Assembly: GCA_001896555.1 (NCBI GenBank)
Contig: MPOS01000032.1
Coordinates: 98,195 to 162,194 of the forward strand
Direction: 5' to 3'
Length of the DNA stretch: 64,000 bases
Origin: Candidatus Phosphitivorax anaerolimi
GTDB taxonomy: Bacteria; Desulfobacterota; Desulfomonilia; UBA1062
The translations under genes and the position numbers were made by a program. The notes under the pieces are model-generated. The model was given only the letters and a program-made list of their open reading frames with translations, was not told where the DNA came from and ran no database searches. Shown here piece by piece: positions 1 through 9,236 of this stretch. Within the stretch, counting starts at the first letter, position 1; the number at the start of each line of letters is the position of its first letter.

Positions 1-1277
1 AGAAGGTGCCCAAGGATTTCTTCATGGTTCAGTGCAATGCGGACCGAGTGAGGGTCCATTCCCTGCCGGAGCGCTTCATCCGCTACGGTCCGGGCCATTT
101 CCCCGGTGACGACGAGCCGGTCGACCCCTGCCTTGGCCACCCATTTCCCCAGCTCCGCATGCCAGTGCTCAGCCTCTTTGCCCAGCTCCAGCATATCGCC
201 CAGTACGGCCACCCGGTATGTATTCGGCGATTCAACGAGCACCTCAAGTGCCGCCTTCATGGAGGCCGGGTTGGCGTTGTAGGAGTCGTTGATAATGGAA
301 ACCCCCCGGTGCACGATGACCTCCGAGCGCATGCCCGGAAACCGCGCGTCCGCGATGCCGCGGGAGATCTTCTCAGGGTCGATGCCCAAAGCCAGGGCGC
401 ATGCCGCCGCGGCCAGGGCGTTGACGACATTGTGCATCCCCGGCAGCGGGACTTTCGTCCTGATCTCCCTGCCCGCCGCAGCCATCACGATCTCGGTGCC
501 GTCCAGGCCCTGGTGGAGCACCTCCTTCAGGGTCACATCCGCCTTGCCCAGGCGGGAGTAGGTGAACCGGGCAAGGTGTGAAGGGATAACCACCTTGTCC
601 ATGTGCTCCTGGTGCGGATCAATCACGGCGAAGCCGTTTTGAGCCGTATGCGAGAAAATGGCCTGCTTCTCCCTGATGACTCCAGCGATGCTCCTGAACC
701 CGCTTAAGTGAACCGGATTGATATTGGTGAGGATGGACGCCCGGGGGCGGACAATGGACGCAAGGCGGTCGATCTCCCCGAATCGATTCGTTCCCATCTC
801 GATGACCGCGAAGCGGTGCTCGTCTGAGAGACCGAGCACACTCAACGGCACGCCGATGAGATTGTTGTAGTTCTTCTCGGTCTTCAGGCAGGTTCCTTCG
901 AGAGAGAGTATCGAGGCGCACAGCTCCTTGGTGGTGGTCTTGCCCGCCGATCCGGTGATGCCCACCACGACGGGATGATACTGGTTTCTGATGAACGCGG
1001 CGATGTCTCCCAGGGCCGCGAGCGTGTCGTCCACGGAGATGACCGTTCCCGGGCCGCGGAACCCGTCCTGCATGACCACCGCGCCGGCGGCGCCCCGCGA
1101 GAAGGCCTCGTTCACGAACGCATGTCCGTCAAATCGCTCGCCGGCAAGCGCCACGAACAGATCCCCTCGCCGGATGGTCCGTGTGTCTGTGGACACCCCG
1201 GTGAAAACGGTCTCGGGGCTTCCGTACGCGACGGTCCCGCCGGTGCATTCGGCTGCGTCATAGGCAGCGAGCCTCAT
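1..1277 (-). CDS. murF: UDP-N-acetylmuramoyl-tripeptide--D-alanyl-D-alanine ligase, 3' end cut by window edge
   Basis: Adds D-Ala-D-Ala to UDP-MurNAc-tripeptide in the cytoplasm, the last soluble step of peptidoglycan precursor synthesis. Reading leftward from the ATG at 1277 the frame is open to position 1. The Mur ligase P-loop GITGSAGKTTTK and a downstream NDSYNANPASM segment typical of MurF are visible. Its ATG overlaps the murE stop as ATGA, so the two are probably translationally coupled. About 425 codons are present; only a short C-terminal part should be missing. Confidence 0.95.
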   Translation of the reverse strand, partial: MRLAAYDAAECTGGTVAYGSPETVFTGVSTDTRTIRRGDLFVALAGERFDGHAFVNEAFSRGAAGAVVMQDGFRGPGTVISVDDTLAALGDIAAFIRNQYHPVVVGITGSAGKTTTKELCASILSLEGTCLKTEKNYNNLIGVPLSVLGLSDEHRFAVIEMGTNRFGEIDRLASIVRPRASILTNINPVHLSGFRSIAGVIREKQAIFSHTAQNGFAVIDPHQEHMDKVVIPSHLARFTYSRLGKADVTLKEVLHQGLDGTEIVMAAAGREIRTKVPLPGMHNVVNALAAAACALALGIDPEKISRGIADARFPGMRSEVIVHRGVSIINDSYNANPASMKAALEVLVESPNTYRVAVLGDMLELGKEAEHWHAELGKWVAKAGVDRLVVTGEMARTVADEALRQGMDPHSVRIALNHEEILGHL

Positions 1278-2728
1278 GGTCTGCTCACCTCCTCCAGACA
1301 CTGCGCAGCGCAGACCCTGTCGTCGAAAGACAGCCTTTGCGAGCCGATGATCTGATAGGTCTCGTGGCCTTTGCCTGCAATGAGCAGACAGTCGCCGCTT
1401 TTCATCAGGCCGATCCCGAGCCGTATGGCCTTGCATCGGTCAGGCTCGACCATCAGCCTGCTCCGGTCGTCGATCCCGGCGACGATATCCTCGATGATGG
1501 CGGCCGGATCTTCGCTTCGGGGGTTGTCCGAGGTCACGATCACGACATCCGAGGCTGCAGCGGCAATGGCGCCCATCAAGGGCCTCTTTGTCCGGTCGCG
1601 ATCGCCCCCGCAGCCGAATACGGAGATGAGCCTGCCCTTCGTGAACGACCTGGCCGAGGCAAGTGCATGCTGGAGGGCGTCCGGGGTGTGTGCGAAATCT
1701 ACGAGAACGGTCAGCCCCAGGCGGTTTCTCACCGGCTCCATCCTGCCCGGGACCTCCTGGAGGGCTTCGATACCGGAGACGACGGCGCTCTTGTCAATTC
1801 CCGAGGCGATGGATGCGCCTACGCAGGCCATGATGTTGTATGCGTTGACCTCCCCCATGAGCCGGCTATTGAGGTGCAGATCCCCTGCCGGGCTCGACAG
1901 GGTGAGGTGCAGGCCCTCGCTGTCGGCCCTGCATAAGCGGAGATGGATCAGGGCGCCTGCCTGTCTGCCGTAGGTGATGGCATCGGGGAGATCCCTGACG
2001 AGCCGCTTCCCGAAGGCATCGTCGATATTGATGACCGCGGCGCCCTTCAGATAGACATCGAAGAGTCTTTTCTTGGCGAGGAAATACGCCTCCATGTCCG
2101 GGTGATAGTCGAGGTGATCCTGGCTCAGGTTCGTGAATATGCCGCAGTCGAACTTGAGCCCCATGACCCTGTCCTGATCGAGGGAATGGGAGCTCACCTC
2201 CATCACGCAGGTATCCACGCCGGCACGTGCCATGGAGTCGAGCTGCTCGAAGAGGTCGAGCGGCCCCGGCGTCGTGATCGACGAAGTGATGCTGACGTTA
2301 TGATGGCGCATGTTGATGGTGCCGATCACCCCCGGCTCTTTGCCCGCCGCCTTTAAGACCGATTCCAGGAGATAGGTGGTAGTGGTCTTGCCGTTGGTGC
2401 CGGTGATCCCGATGAGACCCAATCTCTCCGCTTCGGGGTACAGCGCGGGCAGGAGCCTCCGCAGGGCCTCCCGGGTGTCCGGGACCTCGATGGCGGTGAC
2501 GGCGTGAGAATTGGCCGTGCAGGTCCCGGGGTTGCAGAAGACCACCCTCGCGCCTGCCTTGATGGCATCTTCGATATACCGGTGGCCGTCGTCGGCGCTT
2601 CCCTTCACTGCGATGAACGCATCACCGGGCCGGATGGACCGGGAGTTCGCCCGCAGGCGGGAAAACTCGTTGTCCGTCCCTGTGATCCGCGCTCCATCGA
2701 GGATGGCGGCTGCCTCAGATGCCTTCAT
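1274..2728 (-). CDS. murE: UDP-N-acetylmuramoyl-L-alanyl-D-glutamate--2,6-diaminopimelate ligase
   Basis: Adds the third amino acid of the peptidoglycan stem peptide. The 484-residue protein has the ATP-binding loop GITGTNGKTTTT near residues 107-118 and the substrate-selecting DNPR motif at 401-404. In this family DNPR marks the meso-diaminopimelate-adding enzymes, so the wall is expected to be DAP-type, as in Gram-negatives. Length is normal. The gene overlaps ftsI by 14 bases upstream and murF by 4 bases downstream, placing it in the middle of a single minus-strand mra/mur operon. Confidence 0.96.
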   Translation of the reverse strand: MKASEAAAILDGARITGTDNEFSRLRANSRSIRPGDAFIAVKGSADDGHRYIEDAIKAGARVVFCNPGTCTANSHAVTAIEVPDTREALRRLLPALYPEAERLGLIGITGTNGKTTTTYLLESVLKAAGKEPGVIGTINMRHHNVSITSSITTPGPLDLFEQLDSMARAGVDTCVMEVSSHSLDQDRVMGLKFDCGIFTNLSQDHLDYHPDMEAYFLAKKRLFDVYLKGAAVINIDDAFGKRLVRDLPDAITYGRQAGALIHLRLCRADSEGLHLTLSSPAGDLHLNSRLMGEVNAYNIMACVGASIASGIDKSAVVSGIEALQEVPGRMEPVRNRLGLTVLVDFAHTPDALQHALASARSFTKGRLISVFGCGGDRDRTKRPLMGAIAAAASDVVIVTSDNPRSEDPAAIIEDIVAGIDDRSRLMVEPDRCKAIRLGIGLMKSGDCLLIAGKGHETYQIIGSQRLSFDDRVCAAQCLEEVSRP

Positions 2729-4433
2729 TACCCGTTCCCCCTTTGCTGGCCACCGTGATGCTCGGGCTGATGTCCATAATGCTGGCGCTCTTCTGTACTA
2801 TCCTTTTGAACACGGGGCAAGCCACGATGCTCGCATAATAGTGGGGCCTGGGCTCGTTGATGGACACGATCACGCTCAGCCTCGGCTTCCCGCTCGCATC
2901 GATGATGCCTCCAATGAAGGTGGTAACATAGTCGCTCTTGGAATAGGCCCCGGTCAGCCGGTCGATCTTCTGGGCCGTGCCGGTCTTTCCAAAGACCCGG
3001 TAGGTGCTCAAACTCGCAGCCTCCGCCGTGCCGCCCTTGGAGACCACGGACGAAAGGATGTCAACGATCTCCCGGGACACGGCCGGTGAGATGACCTTGC
3101 GGACAATGACGGGCCGGGAATGCTGGACTTCGGTACCCTTGGCATCGGCCACGCGATCCACGAGGTAGGGTTTCAGGAGCATGCCGCCGTTGATCATGGC
3201 GTTGAATGCTGTGATGAGCTGGATGCCGGTCACGGCAAAGCCGTGGCCGAAGGAAATGGCGGCCTTGTCCACACTGGTCCATGTCCTTGGCTCACTGACC
3301 AGCCCGCCGGGCTCGCCCGGGAACTCGATGCCCGTGGGGCTTAAGAGACCGAAGAGATCCATGCATGCATACATGTCGGCCGCCCTGACCGGGTCGAGGA
3401 GTTTTACCATGCCGATATTGCTCGAGAACTTGATGATATCCCTGACCGGAAGCCACCCGTACTTTTCGTGATCATTGAAGACGACCCGGTGATAGGTGAA
3501 TCTGCCTTCTTCGCAGAAAACCCTCTGGCCCGGATTCATGAGGCCGTTTTCCATTCCCCAGCCGACCCACATGGGTTTGATGACCGATCCGGGCTCGAAG
3601 CGGTCCACCACGGCCCGGTTCTTGTGACCCTGCAGGTTTTTGTACGAGCCCGTGTTGGGATTGAAGCTCGGATAGGAGGCCATGGCGTAGATTTCCCCGG
3701 TGGTGGGGTTGGTGATGATGACGAAGCCCGAGGCGGCCTTGTTTTCCTTGACTGCGCGCTCGAGCTCGGAAAAGGCGATGTACTGGAGCCTGCGGTCGAT
3801 GGTGAGCCAGATCGTGGAGCCGTCCTTGGCCTCGTCGGGAGAGAGCCCGCGGGCGTAGATAATCCTTCCGAACCCGTCCTTGCGGACATCGATGTGCCTG
3901 GGTTTGCCCTGGAGGATCCCGTCGTAGAGAAGTTCAAGGCCTTCGAGGCCCTGGCCGTCTATGCCGACCAGTCCCAGTACGTTCGCCATGGATTCGCCTT
4001 CGGGGTAGAATCGCTTGGGCTCGTTGTAGTAGCCGATGCCTTTTATGTTCAGCGCCTCCACCTTCGCCACTTCATCAGGCGAAACATGGCGTTTGATCCA
4101 GACGAAATACTTCTCGGACTGAAGCTTTTTTTTCAGGGAGTGCTCGTTGATTTTCAGCGCTCGTGCCAGCTTTGCGGCAGCCGATGCGGGGTTGTCGATG
4201 AGCCGTGGGTTCGCTGCGATGGACTTCACCTCCAGGCTGATGGCCAGCGGCTGCCCGCTCTTGTCATATACCGTGCCCCGGTATGAGCTCAGCTTGACGT
4301 CGTGGTCGAATTTCTTGTGGGCGCGGGATATGATGGCATCGGGGTTGACGATCTGGAGATAGAAGGCCCGCGACCCTATGGCCGCCAGAAGAACGATGAT
4401 CAGGATCCGCACAGCCTTTACTCGTCCAGCCAT
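2715..4433 (-). CDS. ftsI: Septal peptidoglycan transpeptidase FtsI (PBP3)
   Basis: Class B penicillin-binding protein that crosslinks septal peptidoglycan in the periplasm with the FtsW/FtsQLB divisome. The start at 4433 gives 572 residues, usual for the family, with one N-terminal membrane helix at about residues 9-25. The frame stays open well upstream, but that stretch lies over ftsL and rsmH and starts with no family match. The catalytic set is complete: SVIK at 283-286 (acylated Ser283), SSN at 337-339 and KTG at 483-485. No PASTA repeats are seen at the C terminus. It overlaps ftsL by 16 bases. Confidence 0.94.
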   Translation of the reverse strand: MAGRVKAVRILIIVLLAAIGSRAFYLQIVNPDAIISRAHKKFDHDVKLSSYRGTVYDKSGQPLAISLEVKSIAANPRLIDNPASAAAKLARALKINEHSLKKKLQSEKYFVWIKRHVSPDEVAKVEALNIKGIGYYNEPKRFYPEGESMANVLGLVGIDGQGLEGLELLYDGILQGKPRHIDVRKDGFGRIIYARGLSPDEAKDGSTIWLTIDRRLQYIAFSELERAVKENKAASGFVIITNPTTGEIYAMASYPSFNPNTGSYKNLQGHKNRAVVDRFEPGSVIKPMWVGWGMENGLMNPGQRVFCEEGRFTYHRVVFNDHEKYGWLPVRDIIKFSSNIGMVKLLDPVRAADMYACMDLFGLLSPTGIEFPGEPGGLVSEPRTWTSVDKAAISFGHGFAVTGIQLITAFNAMINGGMLLKPYLVDRVADAKGTEVQHSRPVIVRKVISPAVSREIVDILSSVVSKGGTAEAASLSTYRVFGKTGTAQKIDRLTGAYSKSDYVTTFIGGIIDASGKPRLSVIVSINEPRPHYYASIVACPVFKRIVQKSASIMDISPSITVASKGGTGNEGI

Positions 4434-4708
4434 AGGTACACCACCTGTTCGGGGCTGGGCGATTTCATCCCCAGTTTGTTTTTCGCGATCTCTTCGAGCC
4501 TCCGGGAGCTCTTGAGGGTGGATATCTCCAGTTTCAGCGATTTGTTCTCGCTCAGGAGATGCTCCTGCTCTGTCTGCTCGGCCGTTATGGCGTAGCCGAG
4601 CTCCGTGGCAATGTGCCGGGTCCAGATGTGGAAGAACGCCCATGCCGTGAAAAAGGAGAGCATGATGAGAAAGGCGGGCAGGATGTCCACAATGTCGCGG
4701 GCTTTCAT
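4418..4708 (-). CDS. ftsL: Cell division protein FtsL-like
   Basis: A 96-residue bitopic membrane protein between rsmH and ftsI, the standard place for ftsL. A short N-terminal tail is followed by a hydrophobic helix (about residues 10-28) and a periplasmic coiled-coil stretch rich in E, K and L, ending in a LEEIAKNKLGM segment typical of the FtsL/FtsB group. Sequence conservation in this family is low, so the call rests on topology, size and position. The start codon overlaps the rsmH stop as ATGA. Confidence 0.85.
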   Translation of the reverse strand: MKARDIVDILPAFLIMLSFFTAWAFFHIWTRHIATELGYAITAEQTEQEHLLSENKSLKLEISTLKSSRRLEEIAKNKLGMKSPSPEQVVYLWLDE

Positions 4709-5628
4709 GAGAGCCTCCTGGCCGCTCGCAGGCGGGCGCTCCGAGACCGCGGGTTGTTCCTGACCTCTTCTTCTGAAGGGGTGATGGACTTGCGGGTGAT
4801 AGGCTTGAGCAGGCGCGGCTCTTCAGGCGCGGGGGCGGGCAACCCCCGGGGATAGACAAAGCGTTCCGGCGTGCCGGCAAAAAAGCGCTTCACGATGCGG
4901 TCTTCGAGCGAGTGGAAGGATATGATCGCGATCACGCCGCCTGGGGCCAGCAGCGATGCCGCCTTGGGGAGAAAGCTCTGAAGGTTTTCGATTTCCTGAT
5001 TGACCTCCATGCGGATGGCCTGGAAGGTCTTGGTGGCCGGGTGGATCTTCTTCGGCCAGAAGCGTCTTGGGATGGCTGATGACACGATCCCGGCGAGTTC
5101 TGTGGTGGATTTCACCGGGCGGGACTCCACGATGCGCTGCGCGATGCGCGGGGCAAAGCGCTCTTCACCGTAGGTGCGGATCAGGGAGGCGAGCCGGTGC
5201 CCGTCATAGGCGTTCACCACGGTATCCGCACTCAGCCTATTCTTGGTGGAGAACCTCATGTCCAGAGGTCCCTGCCTCAAAAAAGAAAACCCTCGATCAG
5301 GATCATCGAGGGCAGCCGATGACATCCCCAAATCCAGCAGGACCCCATCGAGATTTTTCCATCCCAGCATTGCGCATATCCTGTCAATTTCAGTGAAATT
5401 ACCCTGGAAAATACATACCCTGTCCGCATAATCCGCCAGCGACTCCTTGAGCCTTGAGACGGCAGTCTCATCGAGATCGGCGCCTGCGAGCCGCCCGTCG
5501 GGTGCGCTCTTCTCGAGAATGGCCCGGGCGTGACCGCCATACCCCAGAGTGCCGTCAAAGTATCGACCGCCGCGATGCGGCATCATCACCTCCAGGACCT
5601 CGCTGAGGAGTACCGGCACGTGCTGCAT
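4705..5628 (-). CDS. rsmH: 16S rRNA (cytosine-1402-N4)-methyltransferase
   Basis: SAM-dependent methyltransferase (formerly MraW) that modifies C1402 of 16S rRNA in the decoding centre. The 307-residue protein opens with HVPVLLSEVLEVM and a DGTLGYGGHA SAM-binding loop, and ends with SITPSEEEVRNNPRSRSARLR, the usual RsmH tail. It lies 4 bases after mraZ and overlaps ftsL by 4 bases, in the canonical dcw order. Confidence 0.96.
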   Translation of the reverse strand: MQHVPVLLSEVLEVMMPHRGGRYFDGTLGYGGHARAILEKSAPDGRLAGADLDETAVSRLKESLADYADRVCIFQGNFTEIDRICAMLGWKNLDGVLLDLGMSSAALDDPDRGFSFLRQGPLDMRFSTKNRLSADTVVNAYDGHRLASLIRTYGEERFAPRIAQRIVESRPVKSTTELAGIVSSAIPRRFWPKKIHPATKTFQAIRMEVNQEIENLQSFLPKAASLLAPGGVIAIISFHSLEDRIVKRFFAGTPERFVYPRGLPAPAPEEPRLLKPITRKSITPSEEEVRNNPRSRSARLRAARRLS

Positions 5629-5632
5629 AGAC

Positions 5633-6076
5633 CTACAGACCCAGCTCGGCGAGTTCCGTCCTCAAGCTCTCAGGATCTTTCAGGGCATCCTTCATATATG
5701 CTTCGTATATCTCGATGTCCCAGATCTCGAAGCGGTCTACGATTCCCACGATGAGGCACTTCTTTTTGAGGTCGGCATAGTCGCGCAGGCTGGCGGGAAC
5801 GAGGATCCGGCCCTGAGAATCGATCTGGCACTCCTCGGCGGAACCCATGACATGCCGTTTGAAGATGATATCCGCTTTTCGGACCGTGGACAGGGAGGAG
5901 GCCTTTCTCTCCATCTTTTCCCAATCTTCATAGGCAAAGGCCATGAGGCATTTATCAAGGCTTTTCGTGATGATGAGATGGTCGGTGTTCCACTGACTGA
6001 GCACATCCCGGAACTTCGATGGAATGCTCAACCGGCCCTTCTCGTTTATGGAATTTACGTAATGCCCTTTAAACAC
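5633..6076 (-). CDS. mraZ: Transcriptional regulator MraZ
   Basis: First gene of the division/cell-wall cluster; MraZ proteins bind repeats in their own promoter and regulate the dcw operon. I start it at the GTG at 6076, giving 147 residues beginning (f)M-FKGHYVNSINEKGRLSIP, the usual MraZ N terminus. The longer ATG at 6121 would sit inside the apparent -10 box, so it is unlikely. Two SpoVT-AbrB-like halves are visible: EKGRLSIPSKFR near residue 13 and DSQGRILVPASLRDYA near residue 85. The family is about 140-155 residues long. Confidence 0.93.
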   Translation of the reverse strand: MFKGHYVNSINEKGRLSIPSKFRDVLSQWNTDHLIITKSLDKCLMAFAYEDWEKMERKASSLSTVRKADIIFKRHVMGSAEECQIDSQGRILVPASLRDYADLKKKCLIVGIVDRFEIWDIEIYEAYMKDALKDPESLRTELAELGL

Positions 6077-6091
6077 CTTCGCCCCCAAGGT

Positions 6092-6116
6092 CCACTGACA
6101 CCAAATGGCACTTTTT
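6092..6116 (-). promoter_or_regulatory. MraZ-type operator repeats before mraZ
   Basis: Reading the minus strand, AAAGTGCCAT is followed exactly 10 bases later by a second GTG (TTGGTG), with a further AGTGG close by. MraZ proteins are known to bind short direct repeats of the AAAGTG/TGGG type spaced about one helical turn apart in their own promoter. Here the repeats sit over the predicted transcription start. Confidence 0.6.
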
Positions 6117-6118
6117 GA

Positions 6119-6147
6119 CATATATATGAAGACCTTCCCGGTGTCAA
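6119..6147 (-). promoter_or_regulatory. Sigma-70 promoter of mraZ operon
   Basis: On the minus strand a perfect TTGACA at 6147-6142 is followed after 17 bases by TATATG at 6124-6119. The predicted start of transcription is near 6112, only a few tens of bases before the GTG start of mraZ. The ATG at 6121 overlaps the -10 box, which supports the shorter mraZ gene. Confidence 0.7.
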
Positions 6148-6181
6148 TATCTTCTTCGGGAAAGTGTGGTATAAAATTTAG

Positions 6182-6210
6182 TAGAAAAAACTAATTATTA
6201 TAGGTATAAT
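6182..6210 (+). promoter_or_regulatory. Sigma-70 promoter of histidine kinase gene
   Basis: TAGAAA at 6182-6187 (four of six -35 bases) is separated by 17 bases from a perfect TATAAT at 6205-6210. It points to the right, towards the histidine kinase gene, back to back with the mraZ promoter. Confidence 0.6.
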
Positions 6211-6220
6211 TTACCAAGGC

Positions 6221-6241
6221 AAAAAGTGCCATAAGGTGATC
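6221..6241 (+). promoter_or_regulatory. Second MraZ-type operator, in front of histidine kinase gene
   Basis: AAAGTGCCAT at 6223-6232 is followed by GGTG at 6235-6238; the two GTG triplets are 10 bases apart, exactly as in the mraZ operator on the opposite strand. Eight to ten bases of the first unit are identical to the mraZ copy. It lies just after the predicted start of transcription, the same relative place as at mraZ. Confidence 0.5.
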
Positions 6242-6278
6242 AAATTCTTCTGGGGGTTTTTAAGAGTTGCCGGTTACT

Positions 6279-7268
6279 ATGAACGACCTGCTTGACACGC
6301 ACGCAGCCGAGGTGCTCGAGGTTTTGTCCGTGGGGATCATGCTGGCGGATGAGACCGGGGCCGTTTCCTACGCGAACAGGGCCGCCCTGGAGTGCCTGTG
6401 CATCGAACGCGAGGGCTTGAAGGAGATCAATATCAGGGGCATGTTCCGGCAGAACGCGGGGAAGAAAGATATCATGCTCCGCACCAAAGGCAAAGACCGG
6501 ATAACCGTCAGGCTGAACAGGATAACCCTCTCCGGCGGATGTTCCGTGGTTGTCCTGACCGATATCACCGAGATCCACCAGCTCGAGCAGGAACTCCTGA
6601 AGATGGACAAGCTCGCCACCGTGGGCGAGCTGACCTCGGGCATCGCCCACGAGATACGCAACCCCCTTGCCGGCATCAAGACCACAGCCCAGGCGCTTAA
6701 GGGGGAAATACCGGACAACGATCACCGCGTCGCCTACATATCCCGGATCATTGTCGAGATCGACCGGCTCAACAAGCTGCTGCTCAACTTTTTCGACTTC
6801 GCCAAGCCCAAGGATCTGAATGTACAGGCGTGCGATCTCAAGAGGGTGATCGAGGACACCGTGTTTTTGATGCAGGACAGTGCCCTGCGGAATCATGTCC
6901 AGGTCATGGAGTTCTATCCGCCCGGCCAGATCAGTATCCGGGCCGATTCGGACCTGCTGCAGCAGGTGCTCATGAACGTGTTCATCAATGCCGTACAGGC
7001 CATGCACTCAGGCGGCAGGATGGAGGTCCATCTGGCGGATAAGGGGTCCCAGGTCGAGATAATTGTCAAGGATACCGGCAAGGGTATCCCGGAAAACATC
7101 CGCAACCGGATCTTCGACCCTTTTTTCACCACCAAACCCAAGGGGATCGGGCTCGGTCTCTCCATCTCATACCGGCTCGTCAAGATGCACTCGGGAAACA
7201 TCTCGTTTGCCACCGGGCCCCGGGGAACCACCTTCACCATCACCCTGCCGAAAGAGGTGGCAATGTGA
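6279..7268 (+). CDS. NtrB-like PAS sensor histidine kinase
   Basis: Soluble-type histidine kinase of about 329 residues: an N-terminal PAS fold (about residues 5-110), a HisKA dimerisation helix with the phosphoacceptor in GIAHEIRNPL, and an HATPase domain with N box NVFINAVQAM, G1 DTGKGIPE and G2 GIGLGLSI. No membrane helix is seen, so the signal is probably cytoplasmic. A TTG at 6267 is an alternative in-frame start; the ATG at 6279 keeps the normal PAS N terminus. No response regulator gene follows. Its promoter faces away from mraZ and carries an MraZ-type box, which hints at co-regulation with cell division. Confidence 0.85.
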   Translation: MNDLLDTHAAEVLEVLSVGIMLADETGAVSYANRAALECLCIEREGLKEINIRGMFRQNAGKKDIMLRTKGKDRITVRLNRITLSGGCSVVVLTDITEIHQLEQELLKMDKLATVGELTSGIAHEIRNPLAGIKTTAQALKGEIPDNDHRVAYISRIIVEIDRLNKLLLNFFDFAKPKDLNVQACDLKRVIEDTVFLMQDSALRNHVQVMEFYPPGQISIRADSDLLQQVLMNVFINAVQAMHSGGRMEVHLADKGSQVEIIVKDTGKGIPENIRNRIFDPFFTTKPKGIGLGLSISYRLVKMHSGNISFATGPRGTTFTITLPKEVAM

Positions 7269-7380
7269 GGGGAAGTGATGATACTTAGGAAGGGGATCGT
7301 AATCCGGGGCTGAGAGAAGGAACAGGGGCGAGAGAAGGGATGCGCCCCTTACCCGATATTCAAGATCAGGAGGACAGTAA

Positions 7381-8080
<700 letters not shown>

Positions 8081-8094
<14 letters not shown>

Positions 8095-8494
8095 ACCCGG
8101 ACCAGGCAAGCCCGTATCGGAGATCAACGTCACTCCGCTGGTGGACGTGATGCTCGTGCTCCTGATCATCTTCATGGTCTCGGCCCCCATGATGAAGGAG
8201 GGCATGAAGGTGGATCTGCCCGAGGCCGAGGCCAGGGCGCTCCAGACCCAGGACCAGGATCTCACGATCACGATCAACCAGGACAGGACCCTGGATATCA
8301 ACGGGTCTGCCATCGACCTGGTCAGGCTCGATGTGATCCTGGAGCAGATACGGGAGCAGCGCGGGGTGGAGAGCGTCTATCTCCAGGCCGACAAGTCAAT
8401 TCCCTACGGTTATGTGGTGGAGGTCATGTCGCTCATCCGCTCCACCGGGCTCACCAAGATCGGGCTGGTGACGCAACCGCCGACAAAGAAATAG
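8081..8494 (+). CDS. tolR: TolR/ExbD-family protein
   Basis: 137-residue bitopic inner-membrane protein that pairs with TolQ. The N-terminal ISEINVTPLVDVML-type segment (here SEINVTPLVDVMLVLLIIF) contains the membrane aspartate that carries the proton path, followed by a periplasmic domain with the family pattern QADKSIPYGYVVEVM. It overlaps tolQ and is followed by tolA after one base, so the three are translationally linked. Confidence 0.94.
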
Positions 8495-8495
8495 C

Positions 8496-9236
8496 ATGAA
8501 GAGATTGAGCGGATACACCGGGATTTCACTCCTGGCCCATTTCCTTTTTATCCTGGCGCTGGTGGATGTGAGCTTTTCGCCCCGGGACGACCTGTCCGCC
8601 TTCGATGTCTACGAGGTGGACATCGTGACCTCGGTCCCTTCGGCAGGGAAGGCTGCCCTTTCCCAGGGCACGGCCACTTCCGGGCAGTCCTCGACCAAGA
8701 AATACGTATATCACAAGGGAAGCGATCAGAGCGGCATCAGCGGCATCAGGAAAGAACAGGGACCAAAAGAGAAAGCGCCGGAGCTCACCGCCAAGGACCT
8801 GGAGCCGCTTGAGGTGAAGGAGCAGGAGAGAGCGTGGGACGATACAGGGCCTGAAGCCGCGGCTGGCGGGCCCCCTCCCGATACCGGAGGCACCTCGCCG
8901 GGCAGGCTCGGCAGAGGCCCCGGCGAGTCGTCGAATCTGGTGAGTGTATGGAAAGCCCAGGTGAAGATGGTGGTGGACAGTGTGTGGAAGACCCCCCCGG
9001 AGATTTCTGTGATGGACACCTCGCTCAAGACCACCTATCTCCTGAAGATATCCCGTGGCGGCGAGCTGCTGGACAAGAAACTCCTCATCTCGTCGGGAAA
9101 CGGTCCCTTCGACCGCTCGGTGCACTTGGCGCTCAGCAGCGTAAGCAAGCTTCCGCAGCCGCCTCTCATCCTCATTGCCGGACAGAGCAGCGTGGAGGTC
9201 ACCATGTCGTTCACCCCGCCCAAAGGAGTCAGATAG
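8496..9236 (+). CDS. tolA: TolA-like energy transducer
   Basis: 246-residue protein with one N-terminal membrane helix (about residues 8-26), a Pro/Gly/Glu-rich middle linker (about 50-145) and a C-terminal TonB/TolA-like domain (about 150-240) beginning SVWKAQVKMVVDSVWKTP. It links TolQR to TolB/Pal across the periplasm. The linker is short compared with enterobacterial TolA and is not alanine-rich, as often found outside the gammaproteobacteria. TonB-family membership is clear; the TolA name rests on the tolQ-tolR-tolB setting. Confidence 0.85.
   Translation: MKRLSGYTGISLLAHFLFILALVDVSFSPRDDLSAFDVYEVDIVTSVPSAGKAALSQGTATSGQSSTKKYVYHKGSDQSGISGIRKEQGPKEKAPELTAKDLEPLEVKEQERAWDDTGPEAAAGGPPPDTGGTSPGRLGRGPGESSNLVSVWKAQVKMVVDSVWKTPPEISVMDTSLKTTYLLKISRGGELLDKKLLISSGNGPFDRSVHLALSSVSKLPQPPLILIAGQSSVEVTMSFTPPKGVR

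Noticed and set aside
2715..4880. 721-residue version of FtsI
   Set aside because: The extra N-terminal part overlaps ftsL and rsmH, lacks any family match, and would place the membrane anchor in the middle of the protein.
6161..6170. A third AAAGTG (AAAGTGTGGT) between the divergent promoters
   Set aside because: No partner GTG 10 bases away, so it does not form the paired box seen at the other two sites.
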